The notes under the pieces were generated by a model. That model was not told the origin of the DNA and did not search any database. It saw nothing but the letters and a program-made list of their open reading frames with translations. Below are positions 16,133 to 25,769 of a stretch of DNA of 46,157 nucleotides, one piece after another. Within the stretch, counting starts at the first letter, position 1. Each line of letters starts with the position of its first letter. This stretch comes from Vagococcus vulneris (GTDB lineage Bacteria; Bacillota; Bacilli; Lactobacillales; Vagococcaceae): the NCBI RefSeq assembly GCF_003950515.1, contig NZ_NGJS01000017.1:1-46157 (forward strand), written 5' to 3'. A program made the translations under genes and the position numbers.

Positions 16133-17637
16133 AAAAAAAGATTGTTTACCGTTTAACTGCAAGTTTTTCTTTTATCTTGATTACTTTTTCTCTGATTTCA
16201 TTGATTACTTTCTTTATTATTTATAATCGGCAGACTGCCACAATTCAATTCAAACAAATGACTGAACAAGGACAGATGCTGGCAGATAAATTAATCGAGG
16301 ATTATAATCAAAGCGATATACAAGCTGGACGACAAATGAGACATCAGCAAAGCAACGGTTGGGGCCACATGACAGCTTATAATTATCAAACACTAGTATC
16401 TTTTATGAATCAATTAACAACCACTTCAGTTTGGATTGTTGATGATACTGGGAAAGCGTTATTTGACAATTCACAGATGATGATGCGACATCAGAAAATT
16501 GAAACATTTTCTAATCTACCGAAACAACTTAATCCCATACTGAAAGAAGCCACTGTAACTAAGAATAATGTGGAGAAAAAAAATAACTCTCTCTTACAAA
16601 CCGGCAAACAGCAATTAGCGATACCACTAATCGATAACCATCAGCAAATATTTGGTGTTATCGTGCTTGAGCAAGCACCAATCATCAAATCTAATTTGCA
16701 CTCAGGTGATTTTGTCAGTCTGATAAACAGTTTTCTAGTTGCTCTGCTATTAACTATTATTTTGGCAACTTTAACAGCAAAACGCTTTGTCAAACCAATC
16801 TATCACATGGCCGATTACACTGAACAACTAATTAAAGAAGATTATGCTGGCACTTTGATTATTTCAACAGAGGATGAATTAAACTTATTAGCTGATAAAT
16901 TGAATAGATTGACACAACGTCTAGCACAAGCTAAGCAAGAACAAGATAATCGTGAGGCTAGTCAAAAACAATTCCTTTCTCAAATCTCACACGAGTTACG
17001 AACACCTGTCATGATCATCAAAAATACTTTAGAAACACTATCTGAACAGTCTGATCTTTCTACAACCAATCAACAGCAAGTTCACTCCTTACTATTAGAA
17101 TCACAACAGTTGACTATCTTGTTAAATGATTTACTAGAATTAAGTCGGCTTCAATCATCAGAATTTACAATTAATCAAGAGATTATTGATATTTCTGCCG
17201 TTATCAGTGATAGCTTGCGTAGCTATCGACCACTCTTTAACAATGCTGAGCGATATTTAAATGTCACTTACATACGCCCTCAATCATCTGATTTCGCCGT
17301 CTTGGGTGATTATATGAGACTTACCCAACTGCTGAAAATTTTATTAAGTAATAGCTTAAAATATAGTCTGATTGGATCACAAACAGAGATTACTATCGGC
17401 CATAATCAGCAATACTTTCAATTGACCATCACTAACTTAGTTGAACACACTCTATCACAAAAAGAGGCTGAGCAACTCTTTCATCACTTTAAACGTGGCA
17501 ATAATCCTGATATCTCCGGACATGGATTAGGCCTGGCGATTGCAAAACAAATTGTAGAAAGACATCATGGCAGCATTAATATTTTAAGCGAAAATCAAAA
17601 ATTCAGTGTATTAATTACTTTACCTTTATATTCTTAA
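16129..17637 (+). CDS. Sensor histidine kinase
   Basis: The 502-residue membrane kinase has helices at about 10-33 and 203-225, and an extracytoplasmic sensor of about 165 residues between them. HAMP follows near 225-275, then the dimerisation domain with His288 in QISHELRTPV, then the ATPase domain with NSLKYS (N box) and GHGLGLAIA (G box). The sensor contains RQMRHQQSNGWGHM near 68-81 and QMMMRHQK near 116-123, unusually rich in Met and His, which hints at metal sensing (inference). It overlaps the regulator by four bases (ATGA). Confidence 0.93.
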   Translation: MKKKIVYRLTASFSFILITFSLISLITFFIIYNRQTATIQFKQMTEQGQMLADKLIEDYNQSDIQAGRQMRHQQSNGWGHMTAYNYQTLVSFMNQLTTTSVWIVDDTGKALFDNSQMMMRHQKIETFSNLPKQLNPILKEATVTKNNVEKKNNSLLQTGKQQLAIPLIDNHQQIFGVIVLEQAPIIKSNLHSGDFVSLINSFLVALLLTIILATLTAKRFVKPIYHMADYTEQLIKEDYAGTLIISTEDELNLLADKLNRLTQRLAQAKQEQDNREASQKQFLSQISHELRTPVMIIKNTLETLSEQSDLSTTNQQQVHSLLLESQQLTILLNDLLELSRLQSSEFTINQEIIDISAVISDSLRSYRPLFNNAERYLNVTYIRPQSSDFAVLGDYMRLTQLLKILLSNSLKYSLIGSQTEITIGHNQQYFQLTITNLVEHTLSQKEAEQLFHHFKRGNNPDISGHGLGLAIAKQIVERHHGSINILSENQKFSVLITLPLYS

Positions 17638-17741
17638 AGGATATAAAATTATTGTTTTACGATAAAAAAATATTGCTTAACAATATTCAATATGCTATAT
17701 TAGAGGTATGAAAAAATATAGAAAGAAAGTTGGCAATAACT

Positions 17742-17963
17742 ATGAAAAAAATATCACCTATAACAATAGCATCACTAACATCTCTAATCCTTGGTATTGT
17801 AGTTTACTTAGTAAGTTCACAAATGCCATCAACCATTGACAGTAATGGAATATTACATGAACCCTACTTCTTTATGTTGCCTGTAGGTGCCTTGCTAGTT
17901 TGTTTAGGCATTATCCTTGGTGCCATTAGTTTCATTAGAAAAATGACAAGAAAAAACCTATAA
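17742..17963 (+). CDS. Small two-helix membrane protein
   Basis: A 73-residue protein with two membrane helices (about 6-26 and 44-64) joined by a short polar loop (PSTIDSNGILHEP) and a basic C-terminus KMTRKNL. An in-frame TTG at 17730 would add four residues; neither start has a strong ribosome site. An extended -10 (TGCTATATT) lies near 17694-17702. The terminator overlaps its stop codon. No family is recognised. Confidence 0.6.
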   Translation: MKKISPITIASLTSLILGIVVYLVSSQMPSTIDSNGILHEPYFFMLPVGALLVCLGIILGAISFIRKMTRKNL

Positions 17964-17985
17964 TCTTTGATTATAGGTTTTTCTC
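17952..17985 (+). terminator. Terminator overlapping the stop of the small membrane protein
   Basis: AAAAACCTATAATC (17952-17965) pairs perfectly with GATTATAGGTTTTT (17969-17982) over a 3-nt loop. Confidence 0.88.
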
Positions 17986-18041
17986 AGCATTAATATCGAT
18001 TATAATAGATAAAAGAATACCTCTAAGGAGATATGACACTC

Positions 18042-18509
18042 ATGATGAAATTAAATACATTGAGCAATTTATTCCAAACTTTAATTATACTGACCGCTTG
18101 TTTAGGCTTAGCCTTTTTACTATTTGTATCCCCAGAGTTATCTAGTTTCTTTAATATTCAAAAATACAATACTTGGTTGCAACTGTTCTTTTGGATTACG
18201 GCCATTCCTGTTTACTATATTCTTTTCAGTCTGTGGCGATTAAGTACCGATTTCAAGCAAGAAAGGCTATTCACAGCTGAAACCAAAAAACGACTAAAAA
18301 TAATCGCCTATGCGGGAATTGGTGAAAGTATTTTTTATGCTTTTTCTCTAACTTGCGGTATTATTTTCTTTAAAATAAACTTACCTTTCTTAATTTTATC
18401 AGGATTATTTTTCTTTATCGGCATAATTATTGCAATTATTGCAGCCCTTTTATTTTATTTATTTGATGCGGCTGAACAACTGCAACAAGACAACGACCTA
18501 ACTATATAA
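18042..18509 (+). CDS. DUF2975-type membrane protein
   Basis: The 155-residue protein has four membrane helices (about 10-32, 45-65, 85-108 and 113-138) and a charged segment in the second loop (STDFKQERLFTAETKKRLK). This block and the following YozG-type regulator are typical of the DUF2975/YoaS-like pair, which is recalled as a conserved gene duo of unknown function. The start is uncertain between 18033, 18042 and 18045; 18042 gives the better distance to AAGGAG. It is 14 bases from the regulator and co-transcribed with it. Confidence 0.75.
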   Translation: MMKLNTLSNLFQTLIILTACLGLAFLLFVSPELSSFFNIQKYNTWLQLFFWITAIPVYYILFSLWRLSTDFKQERLFTAETKKRLKIIAYAGIGESIFYAFSLTCGIIFFKINLPFLILSGLFFFIGIIIAIIAALLFYLFDAAEQLQQDNDLTI

Positions 18510-18523
18510 CAGGAGGAAATAAT

Positions 18524-18748
18524 GTGGCTATCCAAGTAAACATTGATGTTATGTTGGCTAAACGAAAAATGAGTGTCACTGACTTAGCCAACCATGTTGG
18601 CATTACTATGGCTAACATTTCTATTTTAAAAAACGGCAAAGCTAAAGCAGTTAAATTTTCAACCCTTGAAAAAATTTGCGAAGCTTTAGATTGTCAACCT
18701 GGAGATATTTTAGAATACATACCTGAAATTAATAAGAACACTGACTAA
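18524..18748 (+). CDS. YozG-type Cro/CI (XRE) regulator
   Basis: A 74-residue protein, almost entirely one helix-turn-helix domain: MLAKRKMSVTDLANHVGIT, then ISILKNGKAKAVKFSTLEKI, then CEALDCQPGDILEY. This is the compact YozG class, which binds DNA as a dimer. The start is GTG at 18524 with AGGAGG eight bases upstream. It partners with the DUF2975 protein upstream in one transcript and probably regulates that transcript itself (inference). Confidence 0.88.
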   Translation: MAIQVNIDVMLAKRKMSVTDLANHVGITMANISILKNGKAKAVKFSTLEKICEALDCQPGDILEYIPEINKNTD

Positions 18749-18785
18749 TACTAGGTAAATCCCCAGATTAATCAGTGTTTTTCTG
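18737..18785. terminator. Terminator between convergent small genes
   Basis: AACACTGA (18737-18744) pairs with TCAGTGTT (18772-18779), with further imperfect pairing inside, and is followed by T's. It overlaps the ends of both convergent genes. Confidence 0.6.
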
Positions 18786-19067
18786 TTTCGTAAAATATTC
18801 TTTTTTACCCTTCCGCCATAAATCAATTAGAAAAATCAACCAACCGACTAAACAAAGTCCAATAAAAATCTTTTGTCCTTTATCAATTTGCTGTGTGTAA
18901 TTAATCAGCAGATAGACAAAGGTCCCTTCTGTTACAGCCGCATAGACGATGCCCGCAATCCTTTGACGATAATAGCCTAACCACCACATAATAACTGATA
19001 AAACAGCAATCGCTAAAAATAATAATACTAGATTAAACACTTTATCCACCAACCTTATAACTTTCAT
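18768..19067 (-). CDS. Small membrane protein of unknown function
   Basis: A 99-residue protein with three membrane helices (about 10-30, 36-56 and 66-84) and a basic C-terminus GKKEYFTKQK. No signature is recognised. It lies downstream of the deoD terminator on the same strand and convergent with the regulator at 18524. A clear ribosome site is not evident before its ATG, so the start is tentative. Confidence 0.55.
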   Translation of the reverse strand: MKVIRLVDKVFNLVLLFLAIAVLSVIMWWLGYYRQRIAGIVYAAVTEGTFVYLLINYTQQIDKGQKIFIGLCLVGWLIFLIDLWRKGKKEYFTKQKNTD

Positions 19068-19093
19068 CTCTTATCTATCAAATCATAACACAA

Positions 19094-19134
19094 AAAAACT
19101 GGTTCTTGCTAATTAACAGCAAGAACCAGTTTTT
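19094..19134 (-). terminator. Terminator at the end of the nucleoside operon
   Basis: AAAAACTGGTTCTTGC (19094-19109) pairs perfectly with its complement at 19119-19134 over a 9-nt loop, immediately after the deoD stop codon. Confidence 0.9.
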
Positions 19135-19137
19135 AAT

Positions 19138-19848
19138 TTAATCTTCTTTGATAATTGTTTCTAAGCCGACTATCATCATTTCATCAAAGGTCGTTTGACG
19201 CTCCTCAGCGGTCGTCTCTTCACCAGTAATAATATGATCACTGACAGTCATTAAAGCTAATGATTTAACTCCATATTTTGCAGCTAAGTAATAAATGACT
19301 GCTGCTTCCATTTCAACACCTAACACACCATGTTCAGCTAATTTAATTGTGCCTGAGATATCGTCCGCATAAAAAGTATCGCTTGATAAAACATTCCCAA
19401 CATGAATATTAAAGCCATGTTCTTCTGCAGTATCGTAAGCAGTCCGTAGCATCCCGAAATTAGCGATTTGTGGAAAATCAAAAGTTGGAAAACTTTGACG
19501 GATAATTGCTGAATTTGTTGCTGCTGCTTGTGCTAAAATCAAATCACGAACATGGACATCTTTATGCAGCGCACCACAAGTCCCTACACGCATTAATTTC
19601 TTTACACCATATTCACGAATTAATTCGGTCACATAAATAGCCGCTGACGGCATACCCATACCAGTTCCTTGAACCGATACACGATGACCTTTATATGTTC
19701 CCGTATAACCTAACATTCCGCGAACATTATTATAACAAACAGGATTATCTAAAAATTTCTCAGCAATATATTTTGCTCGTAGCGGATCGCCTGGAAGTAA
19801 AATTTTATCAGCTATTTCTCCTTGTTTTGCTTCAATATGTACACTCAT
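19138..19848 (-). CDS. deoD: Purine-nucleoside phosphorylase, hexameric DeoD type
   Basis: The 236-residue enzyme opens [40 protein letters not shown] is the phosphate-binding block. RVGTCGALH (near 86) and GVEMEAA (near 177, the ribose-binding Glu region) are also diagnostic of the DeoD/UDP family. It cleaves purine (deoxy)ribonucleosides with phosphate to base and (deoxy)ribose-1-phosphate. It is the last gene of the nucleoside operon, 24 bases after punA, with GGAG nine bases before the ATG. It complements the trimeric enzyme next to it by accepting 6-amino purines such as adenosine (family knowledge). Confidence 0.96.
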   Translation of the reverse strand: MSVHIEAKQGEIADKILLPGDPLRAKYIAEKFLDNPVCYNNVRGMLGYTGTYKGHRVSVQGTGMGMPSAAIYVTELIREYGVKKLMRVGTCGALHKDVHVRDLILAQAAATNSAIIRQSFPTFDFPQIANFGMLRTAYDTAEEHGFNIHVGNVLSSDTFYADDISGTIKLAEHGVLGVEMEAAVIYYLAAKYGVKSLALMTVSDHIITGEETTAEERQTTFDEMMIVGLETIIKED

Positions 19849-19872
19849 TAAAATAAGCTCCTTTGAAATAAA

Positions 19873-20688
19873 TTAGATTCTTTCTAGTGTTAATTTAATT
19901 AGTTCTTTGAAGTGTGCTTTAACACGTTCAGTTGTTTCCACAACTTCTTCGTGGTTTAAATTAGATTGCATACCTGCAGCTAAATTAGTGACACATGTAA
20001 TACCTAACACTCGCATTGACATATGGTTGGCAACGATCACTTCTGGAACTGTTGACATACCAACTGCATCGGCACCCATTAGACGAGCCATTCTGACTTC
20101 AGCCGGTGTTTCATAAGTTGGACCAGAGAACCCCATGTAAACACCTTTTTGAAGGGTGACTTTTAATTCATCTGCAACGTCTTTCGCGATTTTTCCGTAT
20201 TCTTTATCATATGGTTGTGACATATCAGGGAAACGAGGTCCTAATTCATCATCATTTAAACCGATTAAAGGATTGTCACCTGTATAGTTGATTTGATCAG
20301 TGATCAGCATTAAATCACCAGGTGAAAATGATGTGTTCACACCGCCTGCAGCGTTGGTTACGACCATGGATTCAGCACCAAGGGATTTCATCACACGAAC
20401 TGGGAAAGTAACAGTCTGCATTGAGTGACCTTCATAGTAGTGGAAACGACCTTGCATTGCTAATACATTTTTACCAGCTAATTTTCCGTAAACCAATTGA
20501 CCCGCATGACCAACAACTGTTGATACTGGGAAGTGTGGAATAGATTCATAAGGAATCACGACACGGTCAGTAATTTCATCTGCCAATTCGCCTAATCCTG
20601 AACCTAAAATTAAACCAAACTCAACATCTTTAACACCTTGAGATTGAATAAATTGTGTTGTCTCTGTTAATTTTTCCATGAATGACAT
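19873..20688 (-). CDS. punA: Purine-nucleoside phosphorylase, trimeric PunA type
   Basis: The 271-residue enzyme has GLILGSGLGELAD (phosphate loop, near 25-37), MQGRFHYYEGHS (near 79), VTNAAGGVN (near 113), GPTYETPAEVRM (near 189) and GMSTVPEV. These are the standard blocks of trimeric PNP, which splits inosine and guanosine (deoxy) forms. AAGGAG lies ten bases before the ATG. It sits between deoB and deoD, 14 bases after deoB. Having both PNP classes gives full purine nucleoside salvage. Confidence 0.96.
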   Translation of the reverse strand: MSFMEKLTETTQFIQSQGVKDVEFGLILGSGLGELADEITDRVVIPYESIPHFPVSTVVGHAGQLVYGKLAGKNVLAMQGRFHYYEGHSMQTVTFPVRVMKSLGAESMVVTNAAGGVNTSFSPGDLMLITDQINYTGDNPLIGLNDDELGPRFPDMSQPYDKEYGKIAKDVADELKVTLQKGVYMGFSGPTYETPAEVRMARLMGADAVGMSTVPEVIVANHMSMRVLGITCVTNLAAGMQSNLNHEEVVETTERVKAHFKELIKLTLERI

Positions 20689-20702
20689 TTTAATGTAACT
20701 CC

Positions 20703-21875
20703 TTATTTTAAATATTTTAAGAAACTTTCACCATTTTCAGTTGCTGGTACATCAAAGTTTTCAGCAATTGTTGCGGCAATATCAGAATAATGACCTTGAG
20801 GCAATGAACCGTGACCAGTCATTTTTTTACTATATGCTAATAACGGTACATATTCTCTTGTGTGATCCGTTCCAGGGAAAGTTGGGTCGTTACCGTGGTC
20901 AGCCGTAATTAATAATAAATCATCTTCAGCCATGGCATGATAGATTTCAGGCAAGCGACCATCAAATTCTTCAAGTGCTTTACCATAACCTTCTGTATCA
21001 CGGCGGTGTCCGAATAAAGCATCAAAATCAACTAAGTTAGTGAAACTTAATCCTGTAAAATCTTGTCCCATCACTTTAAGTAATTGGTCAACACCATCCA
21101 TATTGGATTTTGTACGAATGGCTTCAGTCACACCTTGGCCGTTAAAAATATCATTAATTTTACCAACAGCAATCACATCTTTACCGTTGTCTTTTAATGC
21201 ATCTAACACTGTTTCATCAAACGGATCTAACGCATAGTCATGACGGTTAGCTGTTCGTGTAAAGTTGCCTGGCTCACCAACATAAGGACGTGCAATGATA
21301 CGGCCAATCATATATGGATCATCTTTGGTAATTTCACGAGTGTATTCACAAATTTTATATAACTCTTCTAAAGGAATGACATCTTGGTGTGCTGCAATTT
21401 GTAGAACAGGGTCAGCTGAAGTATAGATAATCAAATCGCCGGTTTCCATTTGTTCGGCACCAAAGTCTTCGATAACTTTTGTACCACTGTAAGGTTTATT
21501 GGCTGCCATGATAATACCACGGCCAGAAAATTCAGTAATTTTATCTAACAAATCTTGTGGGAATCCTTCAGGAAAAACACGGAATGGTGTTTTAATATCT
21601 AGTCCCATAATTTCCCAGTGACCAGTCATAGTATCTTTACCCACAGAAATTTCTTCTAATTTAGTTGCATAACCTTTGTGATCTTCAACTGCTTTAACAC
21701 CTTTTAAATGTTCAATCGTTCCTAATCCAAGATTTTCCATATTTGGTACATCTAAGCCGACTTTTTCAGCGATATGACCTAATGTATGGCTGCCAACATC
21801 GCCAAATTTTTCAGCATCTGGTGCTTCTCCAATACCAACAGAATCTAAAACGATTAAATGAACTCTCTTAAACAT
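20703..21875 (-). CDS. deoB: Phosphopentomutase
   Basis: A 390-residue metalloenzyme of the alkaline phosphatase superfamily: [20 protein letters not shown] at the start (first metal Asp), [12 protein letters not shown] (phosphorylated Thr region, near 82), and [22 protein letters not shown] (near 322-343) supplying the other metal ligands. It converts (deoxy)ribose-1-phosphate from the phosphorylases to the 5-phosphate. The start at 21875 is chosen for AGAAGG seven bases upstream and the family's normal length; an in-frame start 15 codons earlier would be longer than relatives. deoC, the usual next step, is not in the window. Confidence 0.97.
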   Translation of the reverse strand: MFKRVHLIVLDSVGIGEAPDAEKFGDVGSHTLGHIAEKVGLDVPNMENLGLGTIEHLKGVKAVEDHKGYATKLEEISVGKDTMTGHWEIMGLDIKTPFRVFPEGFPQDLLDKITEFSGRGIIMAANKPYSGTKVIEDFGAEQMETGDLIIYTSADPVLQIAAHQDVIPLEELYKICEYTREITKDDPYMIGRIIARPYVGEPGNFTRTANRHDYALDPFDETVLDALKDNGKDVIAVGKINDIFNGQGVTEAIRTKSNMDGVDQLLKVMGQDFTGLSFTNLVDFDALFGHRRDTEGYGKALEEFDGRLPEIYHAMAEDDLLLITADHGNDPTFPGTDHTREYVPLLAYSKKMTGHGSLPQGHYSDIAATIAENFDVPATENGESFLKYLK

Positions 21876-21909
21876 ACTATTGCCTTCTCTCATGATATTT
21901 ATTTGATTA

Positions 21910-21933
21910 AACACCCTCAAAAATGAGGGTGTT
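21910..21933 (-). terminator. Intra-operon hairpin between nupQ and deoB
   Basis: AACACCCTCA (21910-21919) pairs perfectly with TGAGGGTGTT (21924-21933) over four bases. On the minus strand only TTTAAT follows, so it is a weak terminator or an RNA-processing/stability element between the transport and catabolic genes. Confidence 0.5.
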
Positions 21934-21943
21934 ATCGCTAAAT

Positions 21944-22897
21944 TTATTTAGATTTAATATATGTTTTACCATTAGCTTTAGGACCAGTTGATTTACCAAT
22001 GAATAAAACTAAAACTAAAATTGTTAAGAAGTATGGCGCGATTTCCATGTAGACTTTTGGAATACTTGAAATAATCGGCAAGCCGTCGCCAGCAATACTT
22101 AAGTTTTGAGCAAAACCAAAGAACATTGCTGCTCCCATTGCACCAATCGGATTCCATTTACCAAAGATCATAGCGGCCATTGAGATAAAACCTTGACCCG
22201 AAATAGTAGTCACTGCAAAACGGCCAGAAATAGATTGAGCAAATACTGCGCCACCCATACCACCTAAGAAACCTGATAATAATACACCAGCATATTTCAT
22301 ACCGTAAACATTAATACCTAATGTATCAGCCGCTTGGGGATTTTCACCAACTGCACGCAAGCGTAAGCCAAAACGCGTTTTATAAAGAACGAACCAAGAA
22401 ATAATTGCTATAAAAATAGCAACAAATGCTGGTGCTGTCGTATTTGCAAATAGCAATGGTCCAATCACTGGAATTTTACTTAATACTGGAATACTTGTAT
22501 AACCAAAGGTTTCAGTTACTTGGTCTGTTTGACCTTTGCTATAAATAATTTTTACTAAGAAAATACTTAAGGCTGGCGCCATTAAGTTAATTACCGTACC
22601 ACTGATGATGTGATCTGCTCGTAAATTAATCGTAGCCACCGCATGTAATAGTGAAAACAGCATACCTACCAGACCACCGACTAGACAAGCAAGCCACGGT
22701 GTCCAAGCACCAAAGGTTGAAGCAAAACTTAAGTTAAAGACAATTGAACTAAATGCACCCATTACCATGATACCTTCCAAACCAACGTTAACAACGCCAC
22801 CACGTTCAGAGAATGTACCACCTAATGCCGTTAAAACAAGAGGTGTCGAATACACCAATGTCTGAGTAATGATTGAGGCAATTGTTTCTAAACTCAT
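21944..22897 (-). CDS. nupQ: Nucleoside ABC transporter permease NupQ-like
   Basis: The 317-residue BPD_transp_2-type permease has about eight to nine membrane helices. It opens with [22 protein letters not shown] (residues 22-43) and carries [17 protein letters not shown] (near 180), both typical of NupQ/YufQ. With NupP it forms the channel for nucleosides brought by the BmpA lipoprotein. Its ATG overlaps the nupP stop by four bases. It is the last transporter gene, followed by a hairpin and deoB. Confidence 0.92.
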   Translation of the reverse strand: MSLETIASIITQTLVYSTPLVLTALGGTFSERGGVVNVGLEGIMVMGAFSSIVFNLSFASTFGAWTPWLACLVGGLVGMLFSLLHAVATINLRADHIISGTVINLMAPALSIFLVKIIYSKGQTDQVTETFGYTSIPVLSKIPVIGPLLFANTTAPAFVAIFIAIISWFVLYKTRFGLRLRAVGENPQAADTLGINVYGMKYAGVLLSGFLGGMGGAVFAQSISGRFAVTTISGQGFISMAAMIFGKWNPIGAMGAAMFFGFAQNLSIAGDGLPIISSIPKVYMEIAPYFLTILVLVLFIGKSTGPKANGKTYIKSK

Positions 22898-24003
22898 GAT
22901 GCTTGACCTCCTTTAGCAACTTTTTCTGATTTCTTTGTTTCAATTTTCTTCAAGATAAATTTAATTAAGTAACTAATACCAATGAAGAAGATAATCGCTG
23001 CAATAACAACATCTACTAACTCTGTTGGTACACCTGCAATCATCGGCATACCTTGACCGCCGAGTTTTAAAATACTGAATAATAGAGCGGATAACAGAAT
23101 TCCGATAGATGAACCTCCGCCTAATAATGATACGGCCATACCGTCAAACCCAATACTTAATGACCCACCTTGAACGAAGAAGTTTCCAAAAGTTCCTAAT
23201 CCGTAAACAACACCACCAAGTCCAGCCAAAGCACCAGAGATGACCATAGATAAAACGATAATACGTTTGCTGCTCATCCCAGCATACTCAGAAGCAAATG
23301 GGTTTAACCCAACAGAGGTAATTTCAAAACCTAATGTTGTTTTCTTCATTAAAAACCAAACAACGACTAAAGCAATAATAGCAAAAATAATTCCCATGTT
23401 TAAACGAGAGCCGTTACTGATTTGATTCAAAAATTCTGTTCTAAGCGATGCATTGGCTCCAACCATTTTAGTTGTACCTTTAGTTGAAATATATTGTTTT
23501 GCGATAACATTATTAACAATATGTGTACTAATATGCAGCAAAATATAATTCATCATAATGGTAACGATAACTTCACTGGTACCAAAATAAGCACGTAAAA
23601 ACCCTGGAATTGCAGCAGCAATTGCTCCAGCAACAACACCGACCACTACAGCCGTAATTATTGTAATGAAACGTGGTGAATCGTGCATCACCAAACCGAC
23701 CCAAACACTTGCTACCCAGCCAGCCAATGCCTGCCCAGACAAACCAATATTAAAGAATCCAGCAGAATTAGCCACGGCAAAACCTAAGGCTGTAAAGATT
23801 AGCGGACCAGCCATTACAAAAATTTCACCTATACTTTTTGGTGAACGAAAGGCTGTTTCAAACATAGCTTGGTAACCCAATATAGGATTATAACCGAAAA
23901 CAACCATAATAATTGCACCTAAGATAAAGCCCATAAGAATAGAAAATAACGGAACCAGTATCCTATTCAGTTTATTAAATTTCAGATTACTCATGAGGCT
24001 CAC
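22894..24003 (-). CDS. nupP: Nucleoside ABC transporter permease NupP-like
   Basis: The 369-residue permease has about ten helices. GFNPILG-type opening GYNPILGYQAMF (near 32), FVMAGPLIFTALGFAVANSAGFFNIG (near 62-87) and GLNPFASEYAGM (near 237) match NupP/YufP. It partners NupQ in the membrane. The start at 24003 lies inside the nupO end (17-base overlap). The C-terminus is cytosolic and Lys-rich (KKIETKKSEKVAKGG). Confidence 0.92.
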   Translation of the reverse strand: MSLMSNLKFNKLNRILVPLFSILMGFILGAIIMVVFGYNPILGYQAMFETAFRSPKSIGEIFVMAGPLIFTALGFAVANSAGFFNIGLSGQALAGWVASVWVGLVMHDSPRFITIITAVVVGVVAGAIAAAIPGFLRAYFGTSEVIVTIMMNYILLHISTHIVNNVIAKQYISTKGTTKMVGANASLRTEFLNQISNGSRLNMGIIFAIIALVVVWFLMKKTTLGFEITSVGLNPFASEYAGMSSKRIIVLSMVISGALAGLGGVVYGLGTFGNFFVQGGSLSIGFDGMAVSLLGGGSSIGILLSALLFSILKLGGQGMPMIAGVPTELVDVVIAAIIFFIGISYLIKFILKKIETKKSEKVAKGGQAS

Positions 24004-25552
24004 CTACTTTCACGTTCAATTCTTTTCTCGCTTCTTCCAGTGAGTATCCAGCCATTAATAAACCAAGTTCTTTTTCAGATGTTTCTTTTGGATCAACAAT
24101 ACCGACAATTTCACCCGCATGAATAACTGCAATACGATCAGAAACATTAAGTATTTCTTCTAATTCAAAACTAACTACTAATACGGCTTTACCTTTATCA
24201 CGATGTTCAATTAAGCGTTTGTGGATATATTCAATCGCACCGACATCAAGTCCACGTGTGGGTTGTGAAACAATCAATAGATCTGGATCACGATCCATTT
24301 CACGAGCAATAATTGCTTTTTGTTGATTACCACCTGATAATGATCCAGCAAGTGCCATTTCACCAGTAGTTCTTACGTCGTATTCTTCTATTAATTTACG
24401 TGCGTAATCATTAATATATTTTTGATTTAACACACCACTCTTACTAAATGGTGGATGATAATAACTCTGTAAAGCAATGTTATCTGCTAACGTCATTTCT
24501 AAAACTAAACCAAATTTATGGCGGTCTTCCGGAACATGTCCAATACCAGTTTCAGTGATTTGACGTGGACGTTGATTAGTCACATCTTTATTTAGAATAG
24601 TGACAGATCCTTTTTCTACCTTCTTCAAACCCGTAATTGCTTGAATTAATTCTGTTTGACCATTTCCATCAATACCGGCAATTCCAACTACTTCACCCGC
24701 ACGAACGTCTAAAGACAATCCTTTAACCGCATCTAATCCGCGGCTTTCTTTAACATACAAATCTTTAATTGATAAGATAGCTTCTTTTGGATCAGCTTCT
24801 TTTTTCGCTGTTTTAAATGATACTGATCGACCCACCATTAAATCTGCCATCTCTTGTGAAGACACATCTTTAACATCAACCGTTTCAATACTTTTACCAC
24901 GGCGAATAACTGTGCAACGATCAGCAACTTTTTTAATTTCATCCAATTTATGCGTAATAATAATAATTGATTTTCCTTCTTTAACAAGTTCTTTCATTGT
25001 GGAAATCAATTCATCAATTTCCTGAGGTGTTAACACTGCTGTCGGTTCATCAAAAATTAAAATATTTGCCCCGCGATATAATGTTTTTAAAATCTCGACA
25101 CGCTGTTGCATACCAACAGAAATATCACGGATTAAGGAGCTAGGAACAACCTCCATTCCATACTGCTTTGAGATGCGTGCAATTTCTTTCGCTGCTGTTG
25201 CTTTATCTAATTTACCCTTTTCAGTCGGTTCATCACCCAAAATAATATTCTCTGTAACCGTAAAAGCATCAACCAACATAAAATGCTGATGTACCATACC
25301 GATTCCGCGCTTGCTAGCGTCTGTAGGTCCTGAGAAGTTAACCGGTTTACCATCCATATAAATTTGACCGCTTGTCGGTTGTAGCAGACCTGACAGCACA
25401 TTCATTAATGTTGATTTTCCTGCACCATTTTCACCTAATAATGCATGAATCTCACCTTTTTTAATCTGCAAATTAATGTTATCGTTAGCCTTAAAATCAC
25501 CAAATTGTTTTGTAATATTACGCATTTCGATGACATAATTCTCTTGACTCAT
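23987..25552 (-). CDS. nupO: Nucleoside ABC transporter ATP-binding protein NupO-like
   Basis: The 521-residue protein has two ATPase domains. Domain 1 has Walker A GENGAGKSTLM (near 40), signature ISVGMQQRVEI (near 146) and Walker B ILIFDEPTAVL. Domain 2 has a degenerate Walker A GIDGNGQTEL (near 295), signature LSGGNQQKAIIARE and LLIVSQPTRGLD. This asymmetric pattern is normal for the sugar/nucleoside (CUT2-like) class and is not damage. It powers uptake through NupPQ. AAAGGAT precedes the ATG. A hairpin separates it from the bmpA gene upstream. Confidence 0.94.
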   Translation of the reverse strand: MSQENYVIEMRNITKQFGDFKANDNINLQIKKGEIHALLGENGAGKSTLMNVLSGLLQPTSGQIYMDGKPVNFSGPTDASKRGIGMVHQHFMLVDAFTVTENIILGDEPTEKGKLDKATAAKEIARISKQYGMEVVPSSLIRDISVGMQQRVEILKTLYRGANILIFDEPTAVLTPQEIDELISTMKELVKEGKSIIIITHKLDEIKKVADRCTVIRRGKSIETVDVKDVSSQEMADLMVGRSVSFKTAKKEADPKEAILSIKDLYVKESRGLDAVKGLSLDVRAGEVVGIAGIDGNGQTELIQAITGLKKVEKGSVTILNKDVTNQRPRQITETGIGHVPEDRHKFGLVLEMTLADNIALQSYYHPPFSKSGVLNQKYINDYARKLIEEYDVRTTGEMALAGSLSGGNQQKAIIAREMDRDPDLLIVSQPTRGLDVGAIEYIHKRLIEHRDKGKAVLVVSFELEEILNVSDRIAVIHAGEIVGIVDPKETSEKELGLLMAGYSLEEARKELNVKVGEPHE

Positions 25553-25690
25553 GGTTTCACATCCTTTTTTAAAATAAATGCTTCAGTTGCATAGTCGATC
25601 CAATTCTTTTAGATCTTTTAGATATTGAAGGAAACAAAAATAATTGACATAATTGTCAGAAGTTCACACTTCCTTTAAAACCTAAAAATA

Positions 25691-25749
25691 AAAACTTCAT
25701 GGAAAAGCAATTAATCCATTTAAGGGATTCATGCCTCCCATGAAGTTTT
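25691..25749 (-). terminator. Hairpin after bmpA, probable partial terminator
   Basis: AAAACTTCATGG (25691-25702) pairs perfectly with CCATGAAGTTTT (25738-25749) around a 35-nt loop. On the minus strand the right arm is followed by TATTTTTAGG. It lies 21 bases after the bmpA stop and before nupO, where a leak-through terminator would favour the binding protein over the membrane parts. Confidence 0.65.
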
Positions 25750-25769
25750 AAAAGTACAAGTCTTAATTA

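Noticed and set aside
24600-24720. Damaged second ATPase domain in nupO
   Set aside because: The degenerate Walker A in domain 2 is normal for CUT2-like nucleoside and sugar transporters.
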